NCBI RefSeq assembly: GCF_003439125.1
Contig: NZ_QSUU01000011.1
Location: forward strand, 33,924-95,862
DNA length: 61,939 nt
Source of the DNA: Collinsella sp. OM04-5
GTDB taxonomy: Bacteria; Actinomycetota; Coriobacteriia; Coriobacteriales; Coriobacteriaceae
Direction of reading: 5' to 3'
The notes beneath the pieces are model-generated. The model searched no databases. It had not been told where the DNA came from and worked only from the letters and a program-made list of their open reading frames with translations. Shown here in pieces: positions 51,130 to 59,986 of the stretch. How positions within the stretch are numbered: position 1 is the stretch's first letter; each line of letters begins with the position of its first letter. Position numbers and translations under genes: made by a program.

Positions 51130-53046
51130 CTAGGCGCGCTCCTCGATAGCACCGTTTCTATATGCATCGAGCAGCTGGCGCAGGTCCTGGATTTGTCTGC
51201 GGATCTTGGCACCCGTATCGGTGTCGCTCACCATGCGGCGACGGTCGGCCTGGTCAAAACGATTGGTCTCGCTCTCGATGTCCACGTTGCGGGTAAGTGC
51301 CTCGGCAACCGTGGTAAAGGCTTGGTGCGACTTAAGGCGACATCCGCGCGAGCTGGAGATAAGCGTGTAGCCGGCGATGCCCGTCTTGGGATGGTAGGCG
51401 CGGCAGAAGCCGCCATCGATGACCAGCAGCTTACCGTTGGCGCGGATGGGCTGCTCGCCCTTGGTGGTCTTGACCGGGGTGTGGCCGTTGATGATGTGCC
51501 CCGTCGGCGAGCACGCCATGGGGGTGACGCCAAACTCGCGCATGATGTCGTCGCAGACCGAGGGCGACTTGGTAAGCGTAAAGTACGGGTCCATCGGCTC
51601 GACCCAGGTGCTCTTATCGGCGATATAGGCGCGCTCAAAGGTACGCACCAGGCGTCCGCTGGCGGGTGAGTTAAAGCCAATCCACAGGTACCACATCCAG
51701 TCGAGGGCGTCGCGGTCGCCCACGCGCCAGGCGCGGCGGGCGATGTGGTCGCAAAAATCGAGATAATCGCGGCCAGCGTGCCAGGTGCCCAGACAGTTCA
51801 TGCTGCTAAAGGTGCCGTCTTCGTTGAGCGGCACGCAGCCATGGAACAGCAGGTTGCCGTTGGCGACCTTGTACATCGAGCCGTGGGAATAGAGGAAATC
51901 GATATGGCGATGCAGGTGATCGGCGGTGACAAACTCGGACACGAGCTTGTCGATGATGTGCTGCTCCTGGGGCGTGAGCGTATAGGGGTCCGCCGGGTCG
52001 ACGGTGGGGAAGTCGTTGGTCGTGAGCGGCCACACACTGCCGTCGGCGAGCGTGACCGTGCCGGTGTCGTGATCGATTTTGTCGAGTAACAGGCGGTCGG
52101 TCATATCGAACTCGGGGTGGCGCTGGATAATCTGGCCCTCGAGCTTAAAGAGCAGCACGTTGATGGCCTTGATCAGCGGGGTGATGGGCTCACCGTCGGT
52201 GTAGGTGGCATCGGCAAAGGCGACAAGCTCACGCAGCGAGATGCCGTAGTCGTTCTCCAGGATCTCGTAGTTGTCGTAGCGTAGGTTGTTGCGCAGCACC
52301 GTGGCGATGCAGGCGGGCTCACCGGCCGCAGCGCCCATCCACAGCAGGTCGTGGTTGCCCCACTGGATGTCGAGCGAATGGTAGGTGAGCAGGCGGTCCA
52401 TAATCTTGGCCGCGCCGCCACCGCGGTCGAAGATGTCGCCCACCAGGTGCAGGTGGTCGACGGCCAGGCGCTTGATGAGCGAGGCAAGCGACTCGATAAA
52501 GTCGTCGGCGCTTGCGGTCTCCAGGATGGACTCCACGATGCGCTCGTGATAGCGCACGCGATAGTTGTTCTCGTCCGGGTGCGTGTGCAGCAGCTCGTCG
52601 ATGATATAGGCGTAATCGCGTGGGATGGCCTTACGCACCTTGGAGCGCGTATAACGGCTCGAAAGCGAGCGGGCAACCATAATGAGTTGGTCAAGCATCG
52701 TCTTGTACCAGGTGGGCGAGTCCTCGCGCTGGCTGCGGACCAGCTCGATCTTCTCGCGCGGGTAGTAGATGAGCGTGCACAGCTCGCCCTTCTCGTCAAA
52801 GGAGAGCGTTTCGCCAAAAATCTCGTCGACATGCTCGCGCACGACGCCCGAGCAGTTGTTGAGGATGTGCATAAAGGCTTCGTACTCGCCATGCACGTCG
52901 CTCATAAAATGCTCAGTGCCTTTGGGCAGGTTGAGGATGGCCGAGAGGTTGATGATCTCGGTAAACGCGGATTGCTCGGTGGGAAACTGTCTCGACAGCA
53001 GGCGCAGATACTTGAAGTCTTGCGGATTGCGATCGAATGCGACCAT
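51130..53046 (-). CDS. fbp: Class III fructose-1,6-bisphosphatase
   Basis: A 638-residue enzyme of the FBPase class III family (B. subtilis Fbp type), which hydrolyses fructose-1,6-bisphosphate in gluconeogenesis. The calcineurin-like metallophosphatase fold shows as SDVHGEYEAF, VGDIFDRGGGA, IQWGNHDLLWM and INGHTPVKT. Full length. The start has AAGGTG upstream. A perfect inverted repeat (53074-53103) lies 28-57 bp upstream of the start and could be an operator. The remaining gap up to degV holds one small open frame. Confidence 0.95.
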   Translation of the reverse strand: MVAFDRNPQDFKYLRLLSRQFPTEQSAFTEIINLSAILNLPKGTEHFMSDVHGEYEAFMHILNNCSGVVREHVDEIFGETLSFDEKGELCTLIYYPREKIELVRSQREDSPTWYKTMLDQLIMVARSLSSRYTRSKVRKAIPRDYAYIIDELLHTHPDENNYRVRYHERIVESILETASADDFIESLASLIKRLAVDHLHLVGDIFDRGGGAAKIMDRLLTYHSLDIQWGNHDLLWMGAAAGEPACIATVLRNNLRYDNYEILENDYGISLRELVAFADATYTDGEPITPLIKAINVLLFKLEGQIIQRHPEFDMTDRLLLDKIDHDTGTVTLADGSVWPLTTNDFPTVDPADPYTLTPQEQHIIDKLVSEFVTADHLHRHIDFLYSHGSMYKVANGNLLFHGCVPLNEDGTFSSMNCLGTWHAGRDYLDFCDHIARRAWRVGDRDALDWMWYLWIGFNSPASGRLVRTFERAYIADKSTWVEPMDPYFTLTKSPSVCDDIMREFGVTPMACSPTGHIINGHTPVKTTKGEQPIRANGKLLVIDGGFCRAYHPKTGIAGYTLISSSRGCRLKSHQAFTTVAEALTRNVDIESETNRFDQADRRRMVSDTDTGAKIRRQIQDLRQLLDAYRNGAIEERA

Positions 53047-53073
53047 GAAACACCTTCCGATAGGGCTGGTAAA

Positions 53074-53103
53074 ACTGATAAACAGCGTAAAACGTTTATC
53101 AGT
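53074..53103. promoter_or_regulatory. Perfect inverted repeat upstream of fbp, candidate operator
   Basis: ACTGATAAAC (53074-53083) and GTTTATCAGT (53094-53103) are exact reverse complements with a 10-bp spacer, a size suited to a dimeric regulator on one face of the helix. No regulator could be named. Confidence 0.55.
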
Positions 53104-53186
53104 ATGCGCCGCTTTTGTTTCGATTGGGGATGGGCAGCCGAATTGTTAGCCGAACGGTTTGGTAAATCGATTTAGTGGAGGTAGAT

Positions 53187-53321
53187 ATGGCGGTTGAGTG
53201 GAGACGACAGAGGGTGTTTTCTCAGATATTTATGCGTGGGGCCGGTGGAGACGATGGTGGTAAAGATGTTCGCTATTTTTGGTTCGATTTGGTAAATAGT
53301 GGACATATGTACCGTATGTAG
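53187..53321 (+). CDS. Possible 44-residue leader or small protein
   Basis: ATG 53187 is preceded by TGGAGG with about 6-nt spacing, a good ribosome site, and the frame runs 44 codons (MAVEWRRQRVFSQIFMRGAG at the start, HMYRM at the end) before a TAG 27 bp upstream of the degV start region. Basic and aromatic composition, no signal peptide. No homologue recognised. It may be a leader or chance. Confidence 0.35.
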   Translation: MAVEWRRQRVFSQIFMRGAGGDDGGKDVRYFWFDLVNSGHMYRM

Positions 53322-53366
53322 GCTCACTGTGCGATAATTTGCGCAGCAATGAGTAAGGAGCCTCAT

Positions 53367-54257
53367 ATGAGTGATTTTGTCCTGACCTGTGAATCCGCCG
53401 CCGACCGAACCCGTGAGTTCTTTGCGTCGCGCAATATCCCTGTCGTGTGTTTTCATTACGAGATCGACGATGTTGTCTATACGGACGATCTGTATCAGTC
53501 GATTACGCCGGACAAGTTTTTTGCCCAGATTGCCGCGGGCGCCATGCCCAAGACGTCTCAGGTGAGCGTGGGTGAGTACGAGGAGTTTTGGGAGCCGTTT
53601 GTTGCCGAGGGCAAAGACGTGCTGCACCTGACGTTGTCATCGGGTATTTCGGGCACGTATGGATCGGCCTGCGTTGCGGCGCAGATGCTCGCGGATCGCT
53701 ATCCCCAGGGCGGCAAGGTGCGCGTCATCGATTCGCTGGCGGCGTCTTCGGGCTTTGGCCTGTTGCTGGAATATGCCGCCGACGTGCGCGATAGCGGGGC
53801 GTCACTCGACGAGACGGCCGCTTGGATCGAGGAGCACAAGCTCAACCTGCACCACTGGTTCTTCTCGACCGATCTGTCGAGCTACCTGCGCGGCGGTCGC
53901 ATTTCGGCCGCGAGCGCGATCATCGGCACGGCGCTTAAGATTTGCCTGCTTATGACGGTCGATTGCGAAGGTGGGCTGTCGCCACGTGAGAAGATTCGCA
54001 CTAAGAAGCGCGCGATTTCCGAGATGGCTAAGACCATGATGGCACACGTGCAGGACGGTGCGGATTATTCGGGTAAGTGCGTCATGTCGCACTCGGCGTG
54101 CCGCGAGGATGCCGAGGCAGTTGCGGCGCTGATCGAGGAACAGATTCCGCAGCTTAAAGGCAAGATTGAGATCAATAACATCGGTACTCTGATTGGCTCG
54201 CATACCGGACCTGGCACGGTGGCGCTCTTCTTTATGGGCGACAAGCGCGTGGATTAA
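53367..54257 (+). CDS. DegV family fatty-acid-binding protein
   Basis: A 296-residue DegV (FakB-type) protein. The family binds a fatty acid between two lobes and presents it to the kinase FakA for incorporation into phospholipid. Signatures: KTSQVSVGEYEEF, LHLTLSSGISGTYGSA, FSTDLSSYLRGGRISAAS and GTLIGSHTGPGTVALFF near the C-terminus (the conserved His/Gly loop). ATG 53367, with GGAG 6 nt upstream, is preferred over 53349. No FakA is nearby. Ends at a bidirectional terminator shared with the TIM-barrel-like gene. Confidence 0.92.
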   Translation: MSDFVLTCESAADRTREFFASRNIPVVCFHYEIDDVVYTDDLYQSITPDKFFAQIAAGAMPKTSQVSVGEYEEFWEPFVAEGKDVLHLTLSSGISGTYGSACVAAQMLADRYPQGGKVRVIDSLAASSGFGLLLEYAADVRDSGASLDETAAWIEEHKLNLHHWFFSTDLSSYLRGGRISAASAIIGTALKICLLMTVDCEGGLSPREKIRTKKRAISEMAKTMMAHVQDGADYSGKCVMSHSACREDAEAVAALIEEQIPQLKGKIEINNIGTLIGSHTGPGTVALFFMGDKRVD

Positions 54258-54289
54258 TTTGCCCCATCACATCGCTGCATGATTGCTCA

Positions 54290-54326
54290 AACGAAAACGG
54301 CCCGCCTCACGTTTGTGGGGCGGGCC
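54290..54326. terminator. Bidirectional terminator between degV and the TIM-barrel-like gene
   Basis: GGCCCGCC (54299-54306) pairs with GGCGGGCC (54319-54326). On the minus strand it is followed by GTTTTCGTTT, on the plus strand by a weaker T-rich stretch. Confidence 0.8.
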
Positions 54327-54337
54327 AAGATGTTTTG

Positions 54338-55429
54338 CTAGCGTTTCTTTCCGCGGAAGAAGAAGCCGTGCAGTGACGGCTTGAGGCCGCGGTTGGCGCG
54401 ACGCTCCTCGATATGATCGTGGATCGAAGCGACGCGCTCGATAACCTCGTCGGGAATCGGCACGTCGGGATTCATGTTCTCGACCTGGCTGACCTCGGCG
54501 GCGGCGACCTGGTCGATAATGGGCACATCGTCGTGCGAGATGACAGGCGTGGCGTCTTCTTTCATCTTGCGGTAGCGCTGCATCATGTCGGTCTGTAGCT
54601 GCTGGGCCGAAGGCGGTGTCCAGATGATGGCGTTGGCACCGGCGGCGATGGTCTCGCGGATGCTCTCGGGCGTCTTGCCGCCCGGCGCGATGAGCGGCAG
54701 GTTGGGATAGTGCTCGCGCAGCTCGCGCAGGACCTGTGGCGTGTTCTTGCCGGCCGCGATGTTGAGGATCTTGGCGCCGGCGCGCACTTTGGCGTGAGCA
54801 TCGTCGTCGCAACGTACGACCGTGGCGATGACGGGGATGTCGGCGATGTTGGTGATGTGCTCGACCATCTCGGCGGTGGCGGGGGAGTTGACCACACAGC
54901 CCGCCGCGCCCTGCATCTCGGAGACGGCTGCCATCTGAACGGAGCGCTTGCCGGTGGTGGTGCCACCGCCCACGCCTACGAAGACCGGGCACTCGGCGAC
55001 GGTCAGCAGCGCCTGCGTAATGGCCGGCTGCGGCGTGAAGGGGTAAACGGCAAAGACGGCATCGGCATTGGAGTTGCGGATGACCGCGACGTCGGTGGTG
55101 TAGATGAGCGATTTGATACGACGGCCGAAGAGCGTGAAGCCGCTGGCCTCCTCAATCTCGTCAGGCATGCGAAGGGCCGCCTTGCGCAGGCGCCCGTCGA
55201 TGGGCAGCGGCTCCATGGGAAGCAGTCCGTTGGGGGTCACGGCTACCTGGGGTTCGGTGAACTCGTCTGCGAGCTCGACCTCGGAGAAATCGACCGAGGC
55301 GACAATGTCCTCGTGAACCTCGGCGGGCACATCGATGGGGGCTTGGTCGTTTGCCGCGGCAGGCGTGTCGAAGGAGCTGGTGCCGACGAAGGCGTCGACG
55401 CGCTCATTTAGATCGTTGAGGGTATCCAT
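54338..55429 (-). CDS. TIM-barrel-like protein of unknown function
   Basis: A 363-residue protein. The first 90 residues are a low-complexity acidic stretch. The remainder has TIM-barrel-like alternation with glycine-rich phosphate-binding-like turns: VFVGVGGGTTTGKRSVQMA, GCVVNSPATAEMVEHI, VIATVVRCDDDAHAKV, GAKILNIAAGKNTPQVL and LIAPGGKTPESIRETIAAGA. The C-terminal part ends in a basic tail (FFFRGKKR). The folding pattern recalls KDPG-aldolase or phosphate-binding TIM barrels such as NanE-like proteins, but no catalytic residues can be assigned. Divergent from a short membrane protein gene. Confidence 0.6.
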   Translation of the reverse strand: MDTLNDLNERVDAFVGTSSFDTPAAANDQAPIDVPAEVHEDIVASVDFSEVELADEFTEPQVAVTPNGLLPMEPLPIDGRLRKAALRMPDEIEEASGFTLFGRRIKSLIYTTDVAVIRNSNADAVFAVYPFTPQPAITQALLTVAECPVFVGVGGGTTTGKRSVQMAAVSEMQGAAGCVVNSPATAEMVEHITNIADIPVIATVVRCDDDAHAKVRAGAKILNIAAGKNTPQVLRELREHYPNLPLIAPGGKTPESIRETIAAGANAIIWTPPSAQQLQTDMMQRYRKMKEDATPVISHDDVPIIDQVAAAEVSQVENMNPDVPIPDEVIERVASIHDHIEERRANRGLKPSLHGFFFRGKKR

Positions 55430-55619
55430 GGAGGCTCGATTCTATGTGATGACGGCCGGCAGGGTGCCGGCAGCGTTGTGCTTGCTAAATCGTTTGACGA
55501 GTTGATTTTTCCCCGCCGCGTCCTCCGTTAGACCGAAGGGCGGCGAACGTGAAGGAGCTGTGGTGGCGGGGATCGAGGTGCTATCTTGAAAGTCCCGTTT
55601 AAAAGAGAGGTGACGCGGT

Positions 55620-55790
55620 ATGGAATTTTCGGCAATGTTGGGCTCGATTGGCCTATGCGTGGGCGCAATCGTTGCCGCCGCGGTCATCTACTTTGTGGTC
55701 ACGGCCATTAAGGGCAAAAGGGCCGAACGCAAGGAGCGCGCGATGCTTAAACAGCATCGCGACCAGCAGGACAAACGCGCACGGAGATAG
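55620..55790 (+). CDS. Short single-pass membrane protein
   Basis: A 56-residue protein too short for many gene finders. It has one transmembrane helix (residues 8-29, LGSIGLCVGAIVAAAVIYFVV) and a strongly basic cytosolic tail (KGKRAERKERAMLKQHRD...). GAGAGG lies 9 nt before the ATG. Codon use matches its neighbours, and the frame is intact and in the gap between divergent and convergent genes. No function can be given. Confidence 0.65.
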   Translation: MEFSAMLGSIGLCVGAIVAAAVIYFVVTAIKGKRAERKERAMLKQHRDQQDKRARR

Positions 55791-55814
55791 CTTGTTGAGT
55801 TTTGGATCCGTACG

Positions 55815-56918
55815 CTAGCTGCGTTTTCGGATCAGGGCAATGTAGAAGCCCTCAAATTCGCGGCTGGGCGGAATGGTGAGCGTGCCGGGCAGGCCGTTGG
55901 CGATGGCCGATACCTGACCCGCGGCAATGGCCTCGGTCAGGGCGTTGGACTCGATGCGCGGCTTCTCGCCAGCTTCCTGGGCGCGGCGTGCCTCACTTTC
56001 GCTTGGCGTGCCGTCGAGGGGGATGAGCTCGCAGTCCATATGCTTGTCGAGGGCCTCTTGCAGGGCGTCCTCGTTTTCCTGCGGCAAGATCGAACAAGTC
56101 GAATAGACGAGCGTGCCGCCCGGTTTGAGGGCTCCCATGGCGCGGTCCAGAAGTGCTCGCTGCGAGCGGGCGCACTTGCTCAGCAACTGCTCGGTGAGGC
56201 CGCGCAGGCTCTTCTCGTTGCCGCTGACGACGGTGCCCGTGCCGGTGCAGGGAGCGTCGAGCAGGATACGGTCAAAGCGGAAGAACTCGTCGAGCTCGCG
56301 TGCGTCGATGCGCATGACGGGCACGTTTTTTGCGCCTTGGCGGTGGAGGTTGGCTTCGAGCTTCTCGGCGCGGGGAATGCTCATCTCGCAGGCGGTAAGG
56401 TGCGCCTGCCCCTGCGTGAGGGCGGCGATCTGCGTCGTCTTGCCGCCGGGGGCCGCGCACATGTCCAGGATGTCCTCGCCGGCCTGGGCGCCCAGTACGA
56501 GTGGCGGCATCATGGACGACAGACTCTGAAGGTAGATCTTGCCGTCGCGATAGATGTCGAGGTCCCACAGGTCGGAAACCTGGGCGTCGGGCAGGATGAA
56601 GGCATCTGGGTACCAAGCGACGGTTTGGTGGGCGATGCCGGCTGCGTCGAGCGCGGCGGCGATGTCCTCGGCGGTCGCCTTGAGCGTGTTGGTGCGCAGC
56701 GTGACCGGGCGTGTGGCCGCGGCGCCGAAGCCCTCGATCATGAGCTCGGCATCGGCAGGCGTATAGGCGCCGGCAACCGTGTCGACCATAAAGCGCGGCA
56801 GGTCGGCAGCGCAGGGGAGGGCGGCAAGCTGGTCGGAAAGCTCGGTGGCGGCAAACTGCCTGAGCTTGAGCTCGGCCTTGACCTGCTTTTTCTGCTTACG
56901 ACGACGCGGCTTGGACAT
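55815..56918 (-). CDS. RsmB/RsmF family rRNA cytosine-5 methyltransferase
   Basis: A 367-residue SAM-dependent RNA m5C methyltransferase of the NSUN/RsmB/RsmF family. Motifs: SAM-binding DMCAAPGGKTTQIA, motif IV DAPCTGTG, and the nucleophile cysteine in VYSTCSILPQENEDAL. The N-terminal TRPVTLRTNTLK segment is the RNA-binding region. Lysine/arginine-rich N-terminus (SKPRRRKQKKQVKAE). The exact target (16S rRNA position 967, 1407 or other) cannot be assigned. Faces the repeat at 56938-57049 upstream. Confidence 0.88.
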   Translation of the reverse strand: MSKPRRRKQKKQVKAELKLRQFAATELSDQLAALPCAADLPRFMVDTVAGAYTPADAELMIEGFGAAATRPVTLRTNTLKATAEDIAAALDAAGIAHQTVAWYPDAFILPDAQVSDLWDLDIYRDGKIYLQSLSSMMPPLVLGAQAGEDILDMCAAPGGKTTQIAALTQGQAHLTACEMSIPRAEKLEANLHRQGAKNVPVMRIDARELDEFFRFDRILLDAPCTGTGTVVSGNEKSLRGLTEQLLSKCARSQRALLDRAMGALKPGGTLVYSTCSILPQENEDALQEALDKHMDCELIPLDGTPSESEARRAQEAGEKPRIESNALTEAIAAGQVSAIANGLPGTLTIPPSREFEGFYIALIRKRS

Positions 56919-56937
56919 CCGTCTTTCCTTCCACCTA

Positions 56938-57049
56938 AATGATTATTCTGGGACGGGGATTAAAAAATCATTTAATGATCCCCGTCCCAAAAAGACTACT
57001 TTGCGTCGCCCGGGAATGATTTTTTAATCCCCGTCCCAGAATAATCATT
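56938..57049. repeat. Perfect 35-bp inverted repeat with a third internal copy
   Basis: Arm 56938-56972 and arm 57015-57049 are exact reverse complements over 35 bp, separated by 42 bp. The core TGGGACGGGGAT (56949-56960) also occurs inverted at 56978-56989, so a smaller hairpin (56949-56989) can form instead. The same core appears at 59972-59986 and, degenerated, near 4155 and 5330. Confidence 0.92.
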
Positions 57050-57069
57050 CCCGGGCGCGTTGCTGTTGC

Positions 57070-59220
57070 CTAGTACTGGCTCTCGTGCTTGCTGAAGAAG
57101 TCGAAGCGCGGGGGTAGCGGCTTCACGCGGTGCTCGCCGGGCTTCTCGCCCAGGCTCTCCACAAACTCATCCGTGGAGGCGAAGATGTTATCCCAGCTAA
57201 AGAAGGCGACCGGGTCAACGTCGAAGTACTCGCAGATGAGCTCGCAGCCGGCAGGGACGATGCCGTGCATCAGGACGGTCGCCACGCGCAGCTCGGTAAA
57301 GGCGTCGACGAGGGCCTGCGTCATTGCGGCGTTTGCCGGCTCGCCCTCGAGCTTGTTGGCGGCCTTAGAGGCGTCGCTCCAGCGCTTGTTGGCGGCACGC
57401 AGGTAGTCGTCGCACACGGCAAGCGCGCGGTGCGTCTCGAACTTGTACATGGCCTGCTCAAAGGCGAGGGCTGCCTGCTGGGCGGCTTCGACCACGGTGT
57501 CAGAAGCGGCACCGGCGGGGATGCAGCCGTTGCGGTAGGGGCTCTCGTCGCCTTCCTTGACGGCGACGCCGTAGAAGCAGCTGCGGGCCAGACGGTTGAA
57601 CACGCCGGTCAGCAGCGCGCTCTCCTTAAGGGCCGGGTCGATAACGCGCTTGTCGTCGCAGGCGCGTACCTCGTTGCCGTCCTTGTCCTTGCCGGTCACA
57701 CGCGTGTCGTATGCCTTGGGGCTAAAGCTCACCGGCTTTTCGGATAGGCCGAGCGACAGCCAGTGCGCGCGCATCTGCTCGCAGGTGTAGTGGTTGAGCA
57801 GGTCGTCTGCCGGCGGGGGAGGCGTCTGCGAGGACGAGCTGGCCTTTTTGCCCATGTAGAGCAGGTGGTAGCAAGCGCTGACGGTGCTCTGCGTGAGGTC
57901 CCAGCCCAGGGCCTCCCACATGGCGGTCTGCGCGATGCAGTAGAAATAGATGTTGTCCTGACCGATGAACTGGTAAATCTGAGCGTCGTCAGAGCACCAC
58001 CAGTCGCGCCAGTCGAGCGAGCTGTGCTGGTAGGTGGGTGCGGGCACCTGCGTGGAGTCGGCGGCGGGCTCGCCCATGAGGGCGGCATCCTGGGCGGCGA
58101 CGCCCTCGGTCACGCCGGCGGCCTTGGCATCGCGTGCGAGCACGGTACGCGTATAGCTGATGGGCGCCCACAGGCTCTCGGGCCAGCACCAGCAGGTGAC
58201 GTCGGAGACGCCATCGACCTCGGGCACCGGAACGCCCCAGTCGATGTTGCCGGTGATGCGGAAGGGCACGAGTGCCTTGCCGCTGCGGAAGCGCACGCCA
58301 CCGTTGGCGAGCACCGCGTGGGCGTCGTCGCGCTCCTTCCAGCTGGGGAAGGTGACGGTAAAGCTGCTCTTGTTGCCCTCGGGCTCCAGCACGGTGTGCT
58401 CGGGGAGCTGGTCCTCGACGGCATCGAAGGCCTCGCGGAACTTGTTCTGGATGTAGAGCTGAGCCGGCAGCAGCCACTCCTCCATGGTCTTGGAGACCAC
58501 GGAGCGAACCTGCGGGTTCTGGGCGAGCTTGGCGGTGTAGGTCTTCATAAAGTCGAGGTAGGCCGGCAGGTCAAAGTAGAGATTGTCGACCGGGCGCAGC
58601 TCGGGCACCTCGCCGGTGAGCTGGCTCTTGGGCGCGATGAGCTCCTCGGGCTCAAACTGGTGGCCCAGATCGCACTCGTCGGCATAAGCCTTCTCGGACT
58701 TGCAGCCCTGGATGGGGCAGCGGCCGATGACCTGGCGGCCGTTGAGGAACGTGCCGGCCTTGGCATCGTAGAACTGCAGCGTGGAGCGCTTGGAGATGGT
58801 GCCCTGCTCGTGCAGGCGCTCGATAATCTCGGCAGTCACCTCGTTGTGGATCTGGGCCGCCGGCTCAAGGCCCGAGCCGGCGTAGATGTCGCAGCTGATG
58901 TTGTAGTTGTTGAGGGTCGCGGCCTGGCGGGAGTGATTGGACTCGACATACTCGCCGATGGACTTGTCGTAGCCCTCGTTCTCCTTGAGCTTGCGGTAGC
59001 TCTCCATGATGGGCGAACCGTAGCAGTCGGTGCCCGAGGTGAAGATGACGTTTTCGCGGCCCAGGCGGTCGCGCAGGAAGCGGGCGAAGAAGTCGGCCGG
59101 GACAAAGACGCCGCCGACGTGGCCAAAGTGCAGACCCTTGTTGCCGTAGGGCTCGCCGGCGGTAACGATGGCGCGGCGCGGCCAGCTGGGACGGTCGTTC
59201 ATGGAGTATTTGGATGCCAT
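57070..59220 (-). CDS. metG: Methionine--tRNA ligase (atypical KMSKS loop)
   Basis: A 716-residue class I aminoacyl-tRNA synthetase of the MetRS type. The HIGH-region reads GLHFGHVGGVFVPADFFARF; a zinc knuckle is seen in CPIQGCKSEKAYADECDLGH; the tRNA-synthetase core shows DIDWGVPVPEVDG and IYQFIGQDNIYFYCIAQTAM. The usual KMSKS loop is replaced by MGKKASSSSQTPP, with the lysines and serines kept but the sequence altered. The C-terminal helical domain is present; no CodA/EMAP tRNA-binding domain is visible. Start set at 59220 from AAGGAG 4 nt before the ATG; an upstream frame is non-conserved. Substrate amino acid is assigned from the Zn and WGVPVP blocks. Confidence 0.8.
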   Translation of the reverse strand: MASKYSMNDRPSWPRRAIVTAGEPYGNKGLHFGHVGGVFVPADFFARFLRDRLGRENVIFTSGTDCYGSPIMESYRKLKENEGYDKSIGEYVESNHSRQAATLNNYNISCDIYAGSGLEPAAQIHNEVTAEIIERLHEQGTISKRSTLQFYDAKAGTFLNGRQVIGRCPIQGCKSEKAYADECDLGHQFEPEELIAPKSQLTGEVPELRPVDNLYFDLPAYLDFMKTYTAKLAQNPQVRSVVSKTMEEWLLPAQLYIQNKFREAFDAVEDQLPEHTVLEPEGNKSSFTVTFPSWKERDDAHAVLANGGVRFRSGKALVPFRITGNIDWGVPVPEVDGVSDVTCWCWPESLWAPISYTRTVLARDAKAAGVTEGVAAQDAALMGEPAADSTQVPAPTYQHSSLDWRDWWCSDDAQIYQFIGQDNIYFYCIAQTAMWEALGWDLTQSTVSACYHLLYMGKKASSSSQTPPPPADDLLNHYTCEQMRAHWLSLGLSEKPVSFSPKAYDTRVTGKDKDGNEVRACDDKRVIDPALKESALLTGVFNRLARSCFYGVAVKEGDESPYRNGCIPAGAASDTVVEAAQQAALAFEQAMYKFETHRALAVCDDYLRAANKRWSDASKAANKLEGEPANAAMTQALVDAFTELRVATVLMHGIVPAGCELICEYFDVDPVAFFSWDNIFASTDEFVESLGEKPGEHRVKPLPPRFDFFSKHESQY

Positions 59221-59353
59221 GGGACTCCTTCGCATATAGGTAAGAGCGCGGCCGGGCACGGGGTTCGGCGGCGCGGTGGTCAATTCGTGCATATCGTTCG
59301 ACATTATCGCACATGCGGGCGGGTGCGTGGCAGGGGCGCTATCCTAAGATGCT

Positions 59354-59923
59354 ATGAATGAGATTTCCAACATACATGCGTTTGAGGACGAGGATTTTCT
59401 ACACGCTTGCTTCGTGTGGGGGATGGCCGTGATCGCGGTGTTTGCCGTGTGCCTGGTGCCGGTGTTTATGCTGTTGGGCGGGCCTGCGGACTTGGACGCG
59501 GCTGAGGCGGGCGGCTGGATGGCTGTCGTGGGCTGGATAGTCGGCTTGGCTGCGGTCTCAATGGCATCGTTTGCCGTGCACGAGCTGGTGCATGCGGTGT
59601 TTTTTAAGCTGCTGGCGCCTGCGGGCGCGCAGGTGACCTTTGGGGCGAATCGCGAGACGGCGATGATCTATGCCTGCGCCGAGGGCGTTGTGTATTCGCG
59701 CCGGCGGTACATGGCGGTTTGCCTGGCGCCGACGGTTGTTGTGACGACAGCATTTGCCCTGGGGTTTGCGTTCTCGGACTATCCGCTGCTGTGCTACCTG
59801 GCGGCTGGTCTGCACTTGTCGGGCTGTGTGGGTGATTGGTATTACGTGCGGACCATTCTGCGCGACCGCCGTATCGTCGCCTGCGAGGATACGTCCTTTG
59901 GCGTGCGCTTTTTCGCAAAGTAG
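59354..59923 (+). CDS. DUF3267 family membrane protein with HExxH motif
   Basis: A 189-residue membrane protein with about four transmembrane segments. It contains HELVHAVFFK (HExxH, near residue 77), the zinc-protease-like motif of the DUF3267 family, and a later HLSGCVGDWYYV segment near residue 155 that may supply a third ligand. Members are suspected intramembrane or membrane-embedded zinc proteases, not proven. Divergent from metG; AAGATG precedes a start at 59354. Confidence 0.8.
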   Translation: MNEISNIHAFEDEDFLHACFVWGMAVIAVFAVCLVPVFMLLGGPADLDAAEAGGWMAVVGWIVGLAAVSMASFAVHELVHAVFFKLLAPAGAQVTFGANRETAMIYACAEGVVYSRRRYMAVCLAPTVVVTTAFALGFAFSDYPLLCYLAAGLHLSGCVGDWYYVRTILRDRRIVACEDTSFGVRFFAK

Positions 59924-59971
59924 TCTTTTTGGGGCGGGGCTATTTTAGCTGCCATGATGTCGGGGTGAGTT

Positions 59972-59986
59972 TTCTGGGACGGGGAT
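59972..59986 (+). repeat. Isolated half of the GGGACGGGGAT repeat
   Basis: TTCTGGGACGGGGAT occurs once, directly at the queH start (59985), matching 14-15 nt of the arm at 56938-56972. The ATG at 59985 lies inside it, and GGGG may serve as a weak ribosome site. Confidence 0.55.
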
